DNA of 64,000 nt from CAVRUD01 sp963849635 (GCA_963849635.1 CAWKIA010000023.1:1-64000); one strand, 5' to 3'. Counted from the stretch's first letter, positions 1 to 9,076 are shown. Numbers and translations: made by a program. The notes: a model not told the origin generated them from the letters alone.

Positions 1-332
1 CGGCCGCGGTCGCCCGACCCTCGGGCGCGAGGACGCGGTCGGGTGCGGCGCCTGGAGCCTGACTTGGCGGCGTCTGGCGCAGATAGACGAATGCCAGCGC
101 CGCCGCCAGGGCGGGCGCTCCTATCCTCGCCAGGTACCAGGGCATCGGCGTCGCCCTCAGGCGAGTCGCCTCGGGCGGCAGTGAGCAGCACCAGGAGCGG
201 CCACAGGGCCTGTTGCACCAGGGTCAGATTGAGCCACCGGTAGAACCGCTTGAACGAGACCAGCCGCTCGCCCAGAGCCACCGCTGGGGCAGGCCGCTCG
301 CCCCGCTTCGCCTCTCCCACTTCGTCGATCAC
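1..332 (-). CDS. Partial membrane protein, frame probably broken
   Basis: Reading leftwards from a GTG at 332, four bases after the arginase stop, the frame gives about 50 residues ending in a hydrophobic run (LTLVQQALWPLLVLL). A second hydrophobic segment (YLARIGAPALAAALAFVYL) followed by a Pro/Ala-rich stretch lies in another frame from about 145 to the window edge. The simplest reading is one two-span membrane protein with a one-base error near 170-195, cut by the window edge. The alternative is two small genes. The family is not recognised and the GTG start has no clear ribosome binding site. Confidence 0.35.
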   Translation of the reverse strand, partial: MIDEVGEAKRGERPAPAVALGERLVSFKRFYRWLNLTLVQQALWPLLVLLTAARGDSPEGDADALVPGEDRSARPGGGAGIRLSAPDAAKSGSRRRTRPRPRARGSGDRG

Positions 333-336
333 GGGA

Positions 337-1242
337 CTATGCCGTCCAGGCGGCGACGCTCTCGCGCAGCAGTGCCAGACCAGATCCCAGCGAGGTCGGC
401 CCATCAGGCCCGGTGGGATCGACGGAGACGACAGCCAGTGCCCGGACCTTGCCCGTCGCAAAGACCGCCCGGATACCGGCCACCGTCGTCTCCAAATCGG
501 GGCCGTTTGGCTCGGCGGTTGGATGGTTGGGCTGGAGCGAGCGATCCAGCACGTCGGCGTCGATGTGCAGGTAGATGTGATCGACCTTTTCGGCGAGCGC
601 GCCGACCGCATCCTCGATCCGCGAGCCGGGGATCTCCGGGCGGAGTTGGGCGATCGTGACATCGGTCGCCTTGACGAGCGCCTCCTCCTCTGGGTCGAGA
701 TTGCGCACATCGACCATCACGATCCTATCCGTTGGCAACGGCGCGATCATGCCCGCCCCCTCGCGCCAGACGGAGTGGCACAGGCCGGCAGTGACCGCAA
801 CCGGCATCCCGCCCAGCATGCCGGAGTGGGACGTCCGCGGGGTATTGAAGTCGCCGTGGGCGTCGAACCAGACCAGGCCGATCCGGGCCTCGGGTTCGAG
901 ACCGCGCTGCAACCCGGCCATCATCCCGATCAGGTGGCTGCAGGTGCCTCCGGCCAGGAGCGGGGCCTCTCCGGCCTCGATCGCGCCGGCGACCGCCTCC
1001 GCAATCAGGGCGCCGTGGCGGCCGAGATCCTGGATGCGATCGCCGCTGATCTGGTCCGCGGCCAGCTCCGGCCGGCTCGTCCCGGTAACGTCGGCTCCAG
1101 AAGCCGCAAAGTCGGCGACGATCCCTGCGGCCAGATAGGCGTCGGACGCCTGGGCAAACCCTCCGGTCCTGTGGCCCATGGGGCCAGTGCTGTCGCCGGC
1201 GGTGGCTTCGACCGCCGGGTTGGCAATGAGATGGATGCGCAT
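337..1242 (-). CDS. Arginase/agmatinase (ureohydrolase) family protein
   Basis: A 301-residue protein of the usual ureohydrolase length. These enzymes are binuclear manganese hydrolases that split guanidino compounds to urea and an amine, normally in the cytosol. DAHGD at residues 127-131 and HIDAD near 226-230 are the two Asp-rich metal motifs. The first motif, normally GGxHS, reads GGTCSH at 98-103, so the usual His ligand is Cys here. A subset of the family lacks this His and its substrates are poorly known, so neither arginine nor agmatine should be assumed. The start is the ATG at 1242, with a perfect AGGAGG (1247-1252) four bases upstream; a longer frame to 1380 has no such site. No neighbour suggests a pathway. 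Confidence 0.85.
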   Translation of the reverse strand: MRIHLIANPAVEATAGDSTGPMGHRTGGFAQASDAYLAAGIVADFAASGADVTGTSRPELAADQISGDRIQDLGRHGALIAEAVAGAIEAGEAPLLAGGTCSHLIGMMAGLQRGLEPEARIGLVWFDAHGDFNTPRTSHSGMLGGMPVAVTAGLCHSVWREGAGMIAPLPTDRIVMVDVRNLDPEEEALVKATDVTIAQLRPEIPGSRIEDAVGALAEKVDHIYLHIDADVLDRSLQPNHPTAEPNGPDLETTVAGIRAVFATGKVRALAVVSVDPTGPDGPTSLGSGLALLRESVAAWTA

Positions 1243-1934
1243 GCGGCCTCCTGATGGCACTGGGTCTGGGCGCCGTAGTTGGTGGCGCCGGTTGGTTGCC
1301 CGCGGTTGTGGATCGTACCAGCGCTGCCGGGGCGGTGTCAGTCTTCCTCGGTATGGCGACGTCGTTGAGGAGAAGGTCATGGCCGCGACCGACCCGACCT
1401 CACCCTGGCCTCCCTGGCGCGTGACGAGGAGGCGCGTGTCTCGCTGGGCGTTGAGCGCCTTCTACTGTCAGGAATTCAGACCAATCCCGCAACGAGAAAA
1501 TTTACTGGCGAGTTGATCGCTCACTTCGACCCGGCGGCCTGTTCGTCTACCGTTGAATTGCCGTTGCTTGACTATATCGTCTGGAAACGAGACGGTTATA
1601 ACCTTGATTGCTGTCACCACGGGGCGGCGCCCTTCGGCAAGGAACGTTGCTCGAAAAGGTTATGGCCGGGCACGTACAGGCTCGACTCCGAAACACGTAC
1701 CTGAACGCGTACCGGTACGTATGGATCACCTCCGTACGCGGGCCTACCATCGAGTCATCGCCTGGACGACGACCCGATGCGAGCCCCGAGAGATGAGCAC
1801 GTCCTGGCTCCAATCGCCCTCCACTGGGTGACGGACCACGCCACCTGGCGACGGGCGTTCGACGGGGACGTTGCGGCGCCGGTCATCGCCGCGGCACGCG
1901 GCCGCACGTCGGTCACGATGGACAGAGGAGACCC
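1243..1934. other. Intergenic region, 690 bases
   Basis: I see no convincing gene here. It lies between two divergent genes. From 1673 to 1737 the pentamer CGTAC or its near match recurs five times, including two direct CACGTAC copies 23 bases apart and a GCGTACCGGTACG palindrome, which could be a binding region for a regulator of either neighbour. A 45-codon frame from about 1379 has a weak ribosome site but no recognisable product. Confidence 0.5.
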
Positions 1935-2792
1935 ATGGATACGTCTCGAATCGACAAAGTCGCAATGCTCTTCGCGAACCGCCGCCTTTCCCTCCGGCAA
2001 GCCCTGACCCAGAGCGGCGCGGGCCTCGCCGCCGCCGGACTGGCTGTCGCCGGCGTGACCGCCGTCTCCGCCCAGGAGGCCACGCCGGCCACGGAGCCGG
2101 TTGCCCCAGATGGCGAGCACGGCCCGACCATGCTCTTCCTCCAATCGTTCCAATCGGGGAGCATTGCCGCCAAGGAGGGCGAGGAGGGCCGCTACACCGT
2201 CACCCTGGAGCAGGGCCTCGGGCAGACCATCTACTTCTCCGACCGGCCCGACCGGATCGTCGGCGCTAGCCCAACTCCCCAGTTCCTGGAGGGCCTGGGA
2301 TTCCCGGCCGACAACCCGCCCAACGCCGCCTTGGTGCTGGAGACCGCATCGGGGGAGACAGCGTTCGCGGTGCTGGAGCTGTTCAGTCCGGCCTACGACG
2401 AAGCGAGCCATACCGCGACCTACGAAGCGGCGGTGCTGGAGAACTGGGAGCGAACGCTCGATGTGGGCTTCCAAGAGGCGCCAACCGACCTGGCGGCGCT
2501 GGCGCCGACCTTCGGCGCCGCCCACCTCTTCATCGACGACTGCCCGGACTACCCGATTACTTGCGTCGCCAATTCGCAGGACGACATCCGCTACACCTAC
2601 TCCACCGAGTCGCACGACGGCTTCTGCTACAGCTGGGGCGCGGCGCAGTGCCTGCCCTGCCAGCCGTGGGTCTCCGGGATCGGGGGAGACATCACGGCGG
2701 CGAACTACTGGACCGACCAGTGCAACAAGGACGTGGCCAATTGTTACGGCCAGTGCGTCGCGTGCCTCGGCCCGTGCAATTGGATGTCGTGA
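1935..2792 (+). CDS. Secreted protein with Cys-rich C-terminus
   Basis: A 285-residue protein. The N-terminus has a twin arginine (NRRLSLRQ) followed by a hydrophobic Ala/Gly run and a VSAQEATP-type cleavage region, so export is predicted, probably through Tat. The middle (about residues 60-200) is soluble and of no family I know. The last 85 residues hold ten Cys in a spacing suggesting disulfides (for example CYSWGAAQCLPCQPW and CYGQCVACLGPC). GGAG lies seven bases before the ATG. The gene stands alone. It resembles the Cys-rich secreted protein near 51 kb only in general design. Confidence 0.75.
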   Translation: MDTSRIDKVAMLFANRRLSLRQALTQSGAGLAAAGLAVAGVTAVSAQEATPATEPVAPDGEHGPTMLFLQSFQSGSIAAKEGEEGRYTVTLEQGLGQTIYFSDRPDRIVGASPTPQFLEGLGFPADNPPNAALVLETASGETAFAVLELFSPAYDEASHTATYEAAVLENWERTLDVGFQEAPTDLAALAPTFGAAHLFIDDCPDYPITCVANSQDDIRYTYSTESHDGFCYSWGAAQCLPCQPWVSGIGGDITAANYWTDQCNKDVANCYGQCVACLGPCNWMS

Positions 2793-2865
2793 ACGCACTG
2801 ACCCTGGGCCCGTCACCGGGGGCGCCATCGGCCCCGGACAACGCATCACGCGTCGATCAGATCGT

Positions 2866-4590
2866 TCACATCGAACGACAACCCGAGCCGTCGGTTCCAC
2901 GACAGTGGCAGCCCAGGAGGCCACGCCGGCCGCAAGCCCCGACGTCTCCCTCCGGGAAACGCCGTTCCCGGATCGGCACGACACGGTTGGTCATCGAGCG
3001 AGGTAGACAAACGAGGAACCCGGTGGCAATTGCCACCGGGTTCCTCGTCCCCTCCTCTGGGATTCGGCAGGTGATCAGGTTTAGCGAGGTGCCGGGCCCG
3101 ACTCGTTTGCGTGCCCGGCCGAGGCCAACAAGGCCGAAGATCGCCCCGGTGAACTCGTCGGAGGTGGAGGACTCCTCCTCGTCGGTGGCACGCTCGGCCG
3201 CGCACGGCTCGCTCCAGATACCGGCGCCGGCCTGCTCGGCCACAGCCTGAGCCGCGTCCAGCCAGCCACGCAGGCGCGTATTCGGGGTGGTGGTAGCAGA
3301 TTCAGCCGCTCCCGCCCCCACCAGACGCTCCGAGACCAGGACCATCGCGCCCGCATCGTCCTTCACCCAGACATCGCGGAGGAGACGGCCCTCGCGGTTG
3401 TTGTTGGAGCGTTGCCGCTCCAGCCAGACGGTCTGGCCCTCGACGAGGTCCTTGTTCAGCGCGGTGGCATCCGCCGCGAAGCACGAGTCTCCAGTGGGCG
3501 CATCGATGCCCAGGTAGCTGACCTGCTGGCGGACGCCATCGACCTCGACCTCGATAGTGGAGGCGTCGATCACCTCGGTCACCGTCGCTTCAAGCAGGTC
3601 GGCCGAGGCCGGGGCCGCCGAGATCTCGGAGACCGGAACCGCGTTCGACAGGGCGGGGTTCAGATCAAGTTGCTGCCCACCGATGCTCAGGTCGATGTCG
3701 GCCGTTCCCGACGGCACCAGGTAGAGCAGCAGGAAGCGATGCGACTCGCCGGTGGCAAACGGTACCTCGGTCGTGTTGGTGTACGTCTCGGCGCCGGGCA
3801 CGCTCTGGGCGATCACGCCGGTGCCGGTATCGAGCAGGGTCTCGCCGGTGCCGTTGTCCAGGTCGAGCACAAAATCGGGCATCGACAGCGTCGCCGGCTG
3901 GTCGGACCAGTTGGTCGCGGTGACCACCAGCGCCACCCATTCGCCGCCGGCCCCTGCCGGCAGGCCGAGTTCCGGAATACCGGCGCCGCCGTCACGGATA
4001 GCGGTCTCGATGCTGTAGCGGAAGTCCCCGACCGGCGCGACCTGGAGCGGCTTCTCGCCGATCTCAAGCGTGGCATCCTGAACCGGAATAGTTGCCTCGG
4101 CCGCTGGCGTGCCCTCCGCCTCTGCCTCTTCAGTGACCTCAGGTGTCTCGGTCGCCTCTGATGTGCTCTCGCCAGCGTCCGGTGTTGCCACCTCACCTTC
4201 CGGTGTTTCGGATTCCAGGAACTCATCCAGGCTGGCCGGCGGTGTCGTCTGTGGCTGGGTAATCGGGAAGCGGGTGATCGCGGTCGCGGTTGCAGTCGGC
4301 TCGGGCGTTGCTTCGACGGTCGAGGCCGGCGGCGGCTCTGGCGCGGTCGTCACCGGAGCTTCGGTTGCCGTGGCGGTCGGCTCTGGCGTTGCCGTGGCCG
4401 TCGGCTCAGGCGTCGCCGTCGCAGTCGCGGTCGGCGGTTCCGGCGTTGCCGTAGGCTCCGGGGGCGCGGGCGTCGCGGTCGGCGGCAGGACCGGGCCAAA
4501 GATTTCGATGGTCGCCGTGGCGGTTGGCGGCTCCGGGGTAGCGGTGGCCGTGGGCGCGGGCGTCTCCGTTGCGGTTGGCTCCGGCGTATT
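2866..4590 (-). CDS. C-terminal part of giant anchored protein: SNase-like domain
   Basis: Third segment of one long gene read leftwards from 7441. It begins in the same Thr/Pro/Ala/Glu repeats (TATATPEPTA) that end the previous segment, so the segments belong together. A beta-rich region of about 130 residues (PVGDFRYSIETA to SIGGQQLDL) is followed by a domain resembling staphylococcal-nuclease/thermonuclease folds (TVTEVIDASTIEVEVDGV, YLGIDAP, LVEGQTVWLERQ, GRLLRDVWV). Key Arg and Glu positions partly match (LERQRSNNNREGRLLR). Known members are secreted or anchored nucleases or non-catalytic binding domains. The nominal frame runs to 2866 through a terminator palindrome, so the real stop is more likely the TAA near 3081, in the next frame. 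Confidence 0.6.
   Translation of the reverse strand, partial: NTPEPTATETPAPTATATPEPPTATATIEIFGPVLPPTATPAPPEPTATPEPPTATATATPEPTATATPEPTATATEAPVTTAPEPPPASTVEATPEPTATATAITRFPITQPQTTPPASLDEFLESETPEGEVATPDAGESTSEATETPEVTEEAEAEGTPAAEATIPVQDATLEIGEKPLQVAPVGDFRYSIETAIRDGGAGIPELGLPAGAGGEWVALVVTATNWSDQPATLSMPDFVLDLDNGTGETLLDTGTGVIAQSVPGAETYTNTTEVPFATGESHRFLLLYLVPSGTADIDLSIGGQQLDLNPALSNAVPVSEISAAPASADLLEATVTEVIDASTIEVEVDGVRQQVSYLGIDAPTGDSCFAADATALNKDLVEGQTVWLERQRSNNNREGRLLRDVWVKDDAGAMVLVSERLVGAGAAESATTTPNTRLRGWLDAAQAVAEQAGAGIWSEPCAAERATDEEESSTSDEFTGAIFGLVGLGRARKRVGPGTSLNLITCRIPEEGTRNPVAIATGFLVCLPRSMTNRVVPIRERRFPEGDVGACGRRGLLGCHCRGTDGSGCRSM
3011..3048. terminator. Perfect 38-base palindrome, bidirectional terminator
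   Basis: A fully symmetric inverted repeat centred on AATT, between the plus-strand gene ending at 2792 and the minus-strand gene that should end near 3081. It falls inside the nominal last 50 codons of that minus-strand frame, which argues that the frame's true stop lies before it. Confidence 0.7.
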
Positions 4591-4599
4591 CGTGCGTTG

Positions 4600-5160
4600 T
4601 CAGGGGTGTTCGGTCGCCGTCGGCTCTGGCGTGTTGGTCGGTGCTGGTGTCTCCGTTGCGGTCGGCTCAAGCGTGCTGGTGGGAGCCGGCGTCTCGGTGG
4701 CGGTCGGCTCTGGAGTATTCGTTGCTGTCGGCTCGGGCGTGTTGGTCGCCGTTGGTTCCGGGGTGTTCGTCGCCGTCGGCTCCGGCGTATTCGTTGCCGT
4801 CGGCTCAGGGGTATTGGTCGCCGTGGGTGCGGGCGTTTCGTTGTCGGTCGGTTCGGGGGTGTTGGTCGGCTCCGGCGTTTCGGTCGGAGGGACCGCTGTC
4901 TCGGTTGGTTCCGGTGTTTCGGTCGCGGCCGGCTCCTCCGTCGCCTCTGGGGCCACGGTGGTCTCGTCGCTCTCCGAACCGGACGCGCCCGCCAGCGAAT
5001 CCGCCAGTGATCCAGCCGCCCCGGCGATGCCGCCGCTGGAGCCTTCCGTCCCGCCCGGGCCTTCGGACCCGTCTGCCACTGGGGCCACGGCCTCGGTGGG
5101 CACTGCCGTTGGCTCGGCTGTCGGCTCCGCAGTCGGCTCCAGCGGTCGCGGTCGCCGTGG
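4600..5160 (-). CDS. Middle part of giant anchored protein: TP-repeat stalk
   Basis: Second segment of the gene starting at 7441. It is about 180 residues of low-complexity stalk: EPTAEPTAVPTEAV, a Gly/Ser/Ala patch, then many copies of a seven-residue unit, TNTPEPTA, down to a stop at 4600. The stop comes from an irregular copy of the repeat near 4595-4610, and the same repeat resumes in the next frame. At the other end the frame joins the upstream segment inside a TATATA repeat near 5150. Both breaks therefore lie in repeats, where assembly errors or real slippage are expected. Such stalks hold an outer domain away from the membrane. Confidence 0.55.
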   Translation of the reverse strand, partial: PRRPRPLEPTAEPTAEPTAVPTEAVAPVADGSEGPGGTEGSSGGIAGAAGSLADSLAGASGSESDETTVAPEATEEPAATETPEPTETAVPPTETPEPTNTPEPTDNETPAPTATNTPEPTATNTPEPTATNTPEPTATNTPEPTATNTPEPTATETPAPTSTLEPTATETPAPTNTPEPTATEHP

Positions 5161-7441
5161 CGGTCGCCGTGGCGGTTGCCGTCGCTGTGGCAGTCGCGGT
5201 CGGTTCCGGCTCCGGTGTTTCGGTCGGCGGGGGTGCCTCGGTTGGGGTCGGAGGCACATCGGTAGCCACCGGCGCCTCGGTGGCGGCCGGGGGATTGGTC
5301 GGGGATGGATCCGTATCGCCACCGCCGACGCCAAGGGCCAGGGCGGTCCGGGCCGCGGCGGCGTCGACGACTTCGGTGCTGGCTGCGTTCTCGCTGGGCT
5401 CGGTGCTCGTCACATCGGCGGTCGCGGTCGGCAGCGGATCGGTGATGGTTGTGCTGGTGCCGGTATCGAGGGCGGCGAGTTGATCGTCGCCGTCACCGTC
5501 GCCGCCCCTGTTGGGCAGGCCCGGGCCCTGAAAGAAGATCGCCGCGGCAGTGAGGGCCAGCAGGAGGAAGATGCCGATAATCCGGGCAAGCCAATTGTGC
5601 CGGTAGCGTCGCCGGTCGCTCCAACCGGCGCGGAGCGCCGGCTCCAGGTTCCAATCCGCCTCGCGCCCGATCGCCTTGGCGTCGGCGAGCGAGAGGTACT
5701 TGGCCGTGTTGGCGGCGACTTCCCGCGGCGGGATCGGCGGTGGCGGCGGCATATCGGCCCACCGGCCGCGGAGCACTTCCGGCCGCTCGGACCCGCTGCC
5801 GAGCGTCGCCGGGGAGGCTTCGTTGCCGGCCGGGCGGTCGCGGCGGAACATGACGGCCGGCTCGCTCGGAGCGGCCTGCTGCCCCGGCACGTCTCGCCCG
5901 GCCCCGTGGTCGAAACCGTTGGCGCGGCCACCACTCCGGGCAGATGGGCCCAGTTCGGAGACCGGAACGGGCGCGGGCGCGGACCAATCGACCAAATCGA
6001 GGCGGTCGCGCCGGGCCTGGCGGTCGCGCCGGGCCTGACGATCGAGTTCCAGTGCTTCGGCCGGTTGGCTCCAGGCAGGCTGGGAGGATGGCACTGGCTG
6101 GGCTGGCAGAACTGGCTGACTGATTGGCGTGGGATTGAGTCTGGCGATGTCGTCTGGCCGGAGGTGCGGCTGGTCGCGCCGGGCGACGAGTGGCTCGTCA
6201 CGCTGCTCGATCGGCGGCGGCGGAACCTGTTCGAACTTGGCGGACGGATCGATCTCGAATGCTTCCGGACCCGCCTGCATAGCGGCCTGCGCGGCCAGTG
6301 CGTCCAGCTCGGCCTGGGCAGCCTGTGCTGCCTGCGCCTCCCGCCGGGCGGCCCGCTCCCGTTCGCGGGTCTGGCGATCGGTCGGCTGCGACCAGCGGCT
6401 CTGGCCGGACGATGACGTTCCCCGGATCGGATCGGCGGAGGCAAACGGCGCCGGGTGCGGGTTGCGTTCAGCCCGCTCGCGGCGCTCCCGCTGGCGGCGA
6501 TCCTCTTCGGTCTCGATGGCTGGGCGGCGGCGAGAACGCCCGGCCTGGCCCCCCCCGCTCCAGGTCGACGCGCCCTGGCCGGAGTCGGACGGGCCGAATT
6601 CCCCAGCCGGAGCGGCTCCATCCGGAACCGGATCGGACCATCGTGATGAACCGCCGTATTCATTCGGGGCGTAGGGAGCCGATTGGGGCTCGGGCTGCCC
6701 GCCCGGCTGTGCGGCAACCCCGGGGTCGGGGGGAAGCTGGACCGGGCGCGGGCTGCCGCCCAAAATGCGAACAAGTTGCCCGGCCGCATGTCGACCGTCC
6801 CGGACCTTGAGGAAGATGTCCTCGGTTGGACCGCCGTCGTAGGTGATGGCGAGCGCAATCGTGCCGTCGGGCAGGATCAGGGGCGCGGGGCGGAGAAACT
6901 CCCGCTCGATATCGAGGGCAACCTGCGCGGAGCGGACGAACGCCGCCCGGCGGTTGGTCACGATCAGGCGGGCGGCGAGGTCGACCTCCGCCCCTATCAG
7001 GATGACCTGGCCCTCCCAGACGATCCCTTCGTGCTCCAGGCGGCGCCAGGCGCCACCGCGTGGCCGCCGGACATCGGGCGGACGCGGCACCAGTGGCGTG
7101 GCGGTGATCGGATTGAATTCGTCAGTCTGGCCGGCGCGGTAGACGTCTTCGGCAGGCGTAATGGAATCGGGGTGATCCGAGTTGCCCGGCTGATCGATAC
7201 CTTGAGCACCGGCCGGCCCGCCGAACATCTCCGCATCCCCGGAGGGGAAGGGAGCACCGCTTGCCATCCCGGGATCGTCCCAGCCGGTATCAGCCACCGG
7301 AATCGGCGGAGTAGGCTCCTGGCGGCGGTCAGCCCGGGATGGCCGTTTCCTGGCGCTCCATCTATGCTTTGGTTCGTCGCCTAGAGACCACCGGTTCCTG
7401 GCGTTCCCGGCGCTCCCAGCGTCCCCGTTCCGATCCGACAT
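4805..7441 (-). CDS. N-terminal part of giant anchored protein: cytosolic domain and membrane span
   Basis: First segment of a gene that would encode about 1,450 residues if continuous. The start is the ATG at 7441, with GGAGG six bases upstream. Residues 1-115 are polar. About 120-225 form a compact domain (HEGIVWEGQVILIGAEVDLA to DGRHAAGQLVRILGG) resembling bacterial PH-like folds. A long Pro/Gln/Arg-rich linker follows, then a membrane span near 615-640 (LARIIGIFLLLALTAAAIFF), then an acidic Thr-rich exterior. Genuine sequence in this frame ends near 5150 inside a TATATA tract; beyond that the frame to 4805 is nonsense. The plus-strand frame over this region (4109-6415) is only the mirror of the repeats. 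Confidence 0.65.
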   Translation of the reverse strand: MSDRNGDAGSAGNARNRWSLGDEPKHRWSARKRPSRADRRQEPTPPIPVADTGWDDPGMASGAPFPSGDAEMFGGPAGAQGIDQPGNSDHPDSITPAEDVYRAGQTDEFNPITATPLVPRPPDVRRPRGGAWRRLEHEGIVWEGQVILIGAEVDLAARLIVTNRRAAFVRSAQVALDIEREFLRPAPLILPDGTIALAITYDGGPTEDIFLKVRDGRHAAGQLVRILGGSPRPVQLPPDPGVAAQPGGQPEPQSAPYAPNEYGGSSRWSDPVPDGAAPAGEFGPSDSGQGASTWSGGGQAGRSRRRPAIETEEDRRQRERRERAERNPHPAPFASADPIRGTSSSGQSRWSQPTDRQTRERERAARREAQAAQAAQAELDALAAQAAMQAGPEAFEIDPSAKFEQVPPPPIEQRDEPLVARRDQPHLRPDDIARLNPTPISQPVLPAQPVPSSQPAWSQPAEALELDRQARRDRQARRDRLDLVDWSAPAPVPVSELGPSARSGGRANGFDHGAGRDVPGQQAAPSEPAVMFRRDRPAGNEASPATLGSGSERPEVLRGRWADMPPPPPIPPREVAANTAKYLSLADAKAIGREADWNLEPALRAGWSDRRRYRHNWLARIIGIFLLLALTAAAIFFQGPGLPNRGGDGDGDDQLAALDTGTSTTITDPLPTATADVTSTEPSENAASTEVVDAAAARTALALGVGGGDTDPSPTNPPAATEAPVATDVPPTPTEAPPPTETPEPEPTATATATATATATATATATAGADCGADSRANGSAHRGRGPSGRRVRRPGRDGRLQRRHRRGGWITGGFAGGRVRFGERRDHRGPRGDGGAGRDRNTGTNRDSGPSDRNAGADQHPRTDRQRNARTHGDQYP

Positions 7442-7798
7442 CCCGTACCTCCCGGGTCGGCCGGTGGGCGGATAACTCCGCCCGCACCCCCTGCCATGTG
7501 ACCCGCTTGCGTCTCGACCGGTGTGATAGGGCGGGATCGTCCCCGCGATCCGCGCAGAACCGACCGGTAAAACGCAGTCGTTGCTCGCCGTTTTCGCTCC
7601 TGGTGCGGTCGGTCCAACGGTGCGCGGGCGCACGGACGCGGTGTACGCACGAGGTGTACGTACAGTCTAGCACGCCAGTCGGTTTGCGTGAACCCCCAAT
7701 TTTGCGCGAATCACATTGGGTCCAAAATCGCCCCGCCCAGGCCCAAAAAGCGTCGCTCTCCCCGGTTCATCGTGCCCAACACAGGTACAATCCCGGCC
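7442..7798. other. Divergent intergenic region
   Basis: A control region between two divergent genes. It holds a direct repeat GTGTACG at 7641-7647 and 7654-7660 (period 13) followed by a further GTAC, a possible operator. No gene is seen. Confidence 0.4.
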
Positions 7799-9016
7799 AT
7801 GAACGATGTCTCCCCCACCGACTCGGAATTGCGGTCGGCCGGTAGCAATCCGGAACTGGTCGCGATCCTCCGGGAAGAGATCGAGCGCGCCGGCGGGCGG
7901 ATCACGGTCGCCCGGTTCATGGAGACGGCTCTCTACCACCCCGAGCACGGCTACTACCTCGCGCCCGACCGGCGGCCGGGTCGCGGCGGCGACTTCCTGA
8001 CCTCCCCGGAGGCCAGCCCCTACTTCGGTATCACCCTGGCCCGCCAGATCGCGGAGTGCTGGGAACGCCTCGGCCGGACACGACCGTTCACTGTCCGGGA
8101 GTACGGTCCGGGTGTCGGCGGGCTCGCCTACGACGTGATCGCTGGCCTGCACGAGGCCGCGCCGTCTCTCCTCGACGGCCTTTCCTACCGGCTGGTGGAG
8201 CCGAACCGGTATCGGGTTGCTCAGGCCCTGGCCGCGATGGAGCAGGTTGGCTTCGGCGAGATCGTCACGGCTGAGGAGCCGCCTGCTCCTGGTGCGGACC
8301 TGCCCCCGATCACCGGCGTTGTCCTGGCCAACGAGGTCGCCGATGCCTTCCCGGTCCACCGCCTCGTCGCCCGGGGAGGCAGGTTCCGCGAGCAGTACGT
8401 CACCTGGTCTGCCACGGAAGATGGCAAATCCTCCTGGTTCGCATTCGCCGAGGACGAGCCGTCTTCGCCGGACCTGATTGCGCGCTGGGATGCTCTGCGG
8501 GCGATGGGGATTGCGCCCGCCGAGGGCGACGTGCTGGAACTCAGTCCAGCGGCCGCGGCCTGGTTCTCCGGGGCCGGCCGAGGGCTGGCCCGGGGCTACG
8601 CCATCGTGATCGACTACGGCTATCGCGCGACCGAGCTCTACTCTGGGCACAGGCTCGGAGGACTGCTGCGCGGTTATGCAGGGCACACCGTGACCGACGA
8701 TCCGTTCGTGCGCATCGGCAACCAGGATCTGACCGCCCACGTCGATTTCACCGCACTGGAAGAAACAGGCAAGGCGGCCGGCTTTGTCCCGGCCGGTCTG
8801 ACCACGCAGGGCGCGTTCCTCTCCAGCCTGGGCCTGGGCGATGTCCTGCTCCAGCTCCAGGCCGATCCCGCCACCACACCCGCCGAGTACTACTCGGCCC
8901 AGGCCGCCGTGATGCGCCTGATCGAGCCGGGTGGGCTCGGTCGCTTCCGCGTCCTGCTCATGGCCCGGGATGCCCCGGTCGACCCGCCCTTGAAGGGGTT
9001 GAGCATCCAACTTTAG
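7799..9016 (+). CDS. MidA/NDUFAF7-type SAM-dependent methyltransferase
   Basis: A 405-residue protein of the DUF185/MidA family, whose best known member methylates an arginine in mitochondrial complex I assembly. Bacterial members are of unknown target. The N-terminal motif GGRITVARFMETALYHPEHG and the YY...GDFLTSPE pattern are typical. The SAM-binding loop is YGPGVGGLAYD, and NEVADAFPVHR is the family motif after strand four. I start at the ATG at 7799, because the frame upstream to 7688 is unlike the family. The next two genes follow on the same strand. Cytosolic. Confidence 0.88.
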   Translation: MNDVSPTDSELRSAGSNPELVAILREEIERAGGRITVARFMETALYHPEHGYYLAPDRRPGRGGDFLTSPEASPYFGITLARQIAECWERLGRTRPFTVREYGPGVGGLAYDVIAGLHEAAPSLLDGLSYRLVEPNRYRVAQALAAMEQVGFGEIVTAEEPPAPGADLPPITGVVLANEVADAFPVHRLVARGGRFREQYVTWSATEDGKSSWFAFAEDEPSSPDLIARWDALRAMGIAPAEGDVLELSPAAAAWFSGAGRGLARGYAIVIDYGYRATELYSGHRLGGLLRGYAGHTVTDDPFVRIGNQDLTAHVDFTALEETGKAAGFVPAGLTTQGAFLSSLGLGDVLLQLQADPATTPAEYYSAQAAVMRLIEPGGLGRFRVLLMARDAPVDPPLKGLSIQL

Positions 9017-9051
9017 TGATGTCTCGCTGGTTGAATGCCGGCCCGCTGCCC

Positions 9052-9076
9052 GTAGGGGCGATGCATGCATCGCCCG
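9052..9076. repeat. Short copy of the GTAGGGGC palindromic repeat
   Basis: GTAGGGGCGATGCATGCATC followed by GCCC forms a small palindrome, a short relative of the longer copies at 12577, 23747 and 29710. Confidence 0.5.

Noticed and set aside
250..1254. Plus-strand frame of 334 codons
   Set aside because: It lies opposite the arginase-family gene, which has clear metal motifs and a perfect AGGAGG.
1513..1704. 63-codon plus-strand frame
   Set aside because: No ribosome site, no homology, and base composition lower in third-position GC than real genes here.
4109..6415. Long plus-strand frame of Val/Ala/Gly/Ser repeats
   Set aside because: It is the exact mirror of the Thr/Pro/Glu repeats and cytosolic linker of the minus-strand anchored protein, which has a ribosome site, a membrane span and recognisable domains.
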